A stretch of 5,199 bases of DNA from Methanobacteriota archaeon (GTDB taxonomy: Archaea; Thermoplasmatota; Poseidoniia; MGIII; CG-Epi1), in NCBI GenBank assembly GCA_002724775.1, contig PBPR01000028.1, positions 3,830 through 9,028 of the forward strand, given 5' to 3'. How positions within the stretch are numbered: position 1 is the first letter of the stretch; every line of letters starts with the position of its first letter. Under the pieces are notes generated by a model. It had not been told where the DNA came from, did no database searches, and saw only the letters and a program-made list of their open reading frames with translations. Shown here piece by piece: positions 4,915-5,199 of this stretch. The translations under genes and the position numbers were made by a program.

Positions 4915-5199
4915 TTACTCTTTAACGCAAATATTTACGGGTTGAGAGAAAAAACTTAGGCTCCAACGTCCACCTTCTGTTCCAACTCCGCTATTTTTAA
5001 CACCACCAAAGGGAACGCGTAAATCTCGATGGAGCCACGTATTAATCCAAACCATACCAGTCTCAATTTTTTCAGCTAAACTTTTCCCTCTTGCAGAATC
5101 TGAAGTCCAAACTGAACCTGCTAATCCGTACTCCGTACAATTTGCCATTTCAACTGCATCTTCATCTTTTTCAAATTTATGTAATGTAACAACAGGACC
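4915..5199 (-). CDS. Aldehyde dehydrogenase C-terminal part, probably 2-amino-/2-hydroxymuconic semialdehyde dehydrogenase (5' end outside window)
   Basis: The last 94 codons of an NAD(P)-dependent aldehyde dehydrogenase. The reading frame stays open to the window edge and starts with GPVVTLHKFEKDEDAVE, the usual ALDH segment after the catalytic domain, followed by ANCTEYGLAGSVWTSD. The NTWLHRDLRVPFGGVKNSG stretch (fragment residues 53-71) and the SLSFFSQPVNICVKE end resemble the 2-hydroxymuconic and 2-aminomuconic semialdehyde dehydrogenase group (also ALDH8A1), in which NTW..RDLR.PFGG is characteristic. One arginine in this motif probably contacts the substrate carboxylate. The catalytic cysteine and NAD-binding motifs lie outside the window. 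The expected job is oxidation of the ring-cleavage aldehyde made by the dioxygenase encoded two genes downstream. An internal ATG at 5148 could be mistaken for a start, but homology clearly continues upstream of it. Confidence 0.87.
   Translation of the reverse strand, partial: GPVVTLHKFEKDEDAVEMANCTEYGLAGSVWTSDSARGKSLAEKIETGMVWINTWLHRDLRVPFGGVKNSGVGTEGGRWSLSFFSQPVNICVKE

Noticed and set aside
4908..4917. Perfect 10-base palindrome TAAAATTTTA at the ALDH stop codon
   Set aside because: All A/T, short, and partly made of the stop codon; expected by chance in DNA of this composition.
4915..5148. A complete 77-residue small protein starting at the ATG at 5148
   Set aside because: The frame continues upstream to the window edge with clear aldehyde dehydrogenase similarity, so this ATG is an internal methionine of a larger gene.
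1..5199. CRISPR arrays, tRNA/rRNA genes, insertion sequences or phage genes
   Set aside because: None was recognised by eye: no spaced repeat series, no tRNA-like cloverleaf or rRNA sequence, no transposase, and almost every base is accounted for by the minus-strand genes.

Overview
The window is a gene-dense, AT-rich stretch (visibly well under half G+C) in which every supportable gene is on the minus strand. No gap between genes exceeds about 40 bases, and several junctions overlap by 4 or 11 bases. This suggests a compact, possibly streamlined (for example marine planktonic) prokaryote. The phylum cannot be fixed from the sequence. The GDEILSGRTEDKN motif of the partial gene at the left edge recalls alphaproteobacterial CinA-like proteins, but the HtpX and YheT-type proteins do not settle the placement.

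In transcription order (right to left) the window holds: the 3' end of an aldehyde dehydrogenase whose C-terminus looks like 2-hydroxy-/2-aminomuconic semialdehyde dehydrogenase (4915-5199, cut by the window edge); a YheT-family alpha/beta hydrolase (3933-4901); a catalytic LigB-type extradiol dioxygenase subunit resembling the 2-aminophenol 1,6-dioxygenase beta subunit (3003-3896); its non-catalytic partner, alpha-like (2047-3006); a RidA-family protein resembling 2-aminomuconate deaminase (1686-2057); and a formyltransferase-fold protein (973-1689). After a 34-base gap come an HtpX-type membrane zinc protease (105-938) and, overlapping its stop codon, the first 36 codons of a CinA/MoaB-like gene (1-108) that runs off the left edge.

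The central genes fit a 2-aminophenol-type meta-cleavage route. The two-subunit dioxygenase would open an aminophenol ring to a 2-aminomuconic semialdehyde, the dehydrogenase would oxidise the aldehyde, and the RidA-family enzyme would release ammonia from the aminomuconate. The unusual parts are the formyltransferase-like gene translationally coupled to the deaminase, the YheT-type hydrolase between the dehydrogenase and the dioxygenase, and an acidic C-terminal tail on the alpha-like subunit. The true substrate may therefore be a modified aminophenol rather than 2-aminophenol itself. HtpX and the CinA-like gene look like unrelated housekeeping functions downstream.
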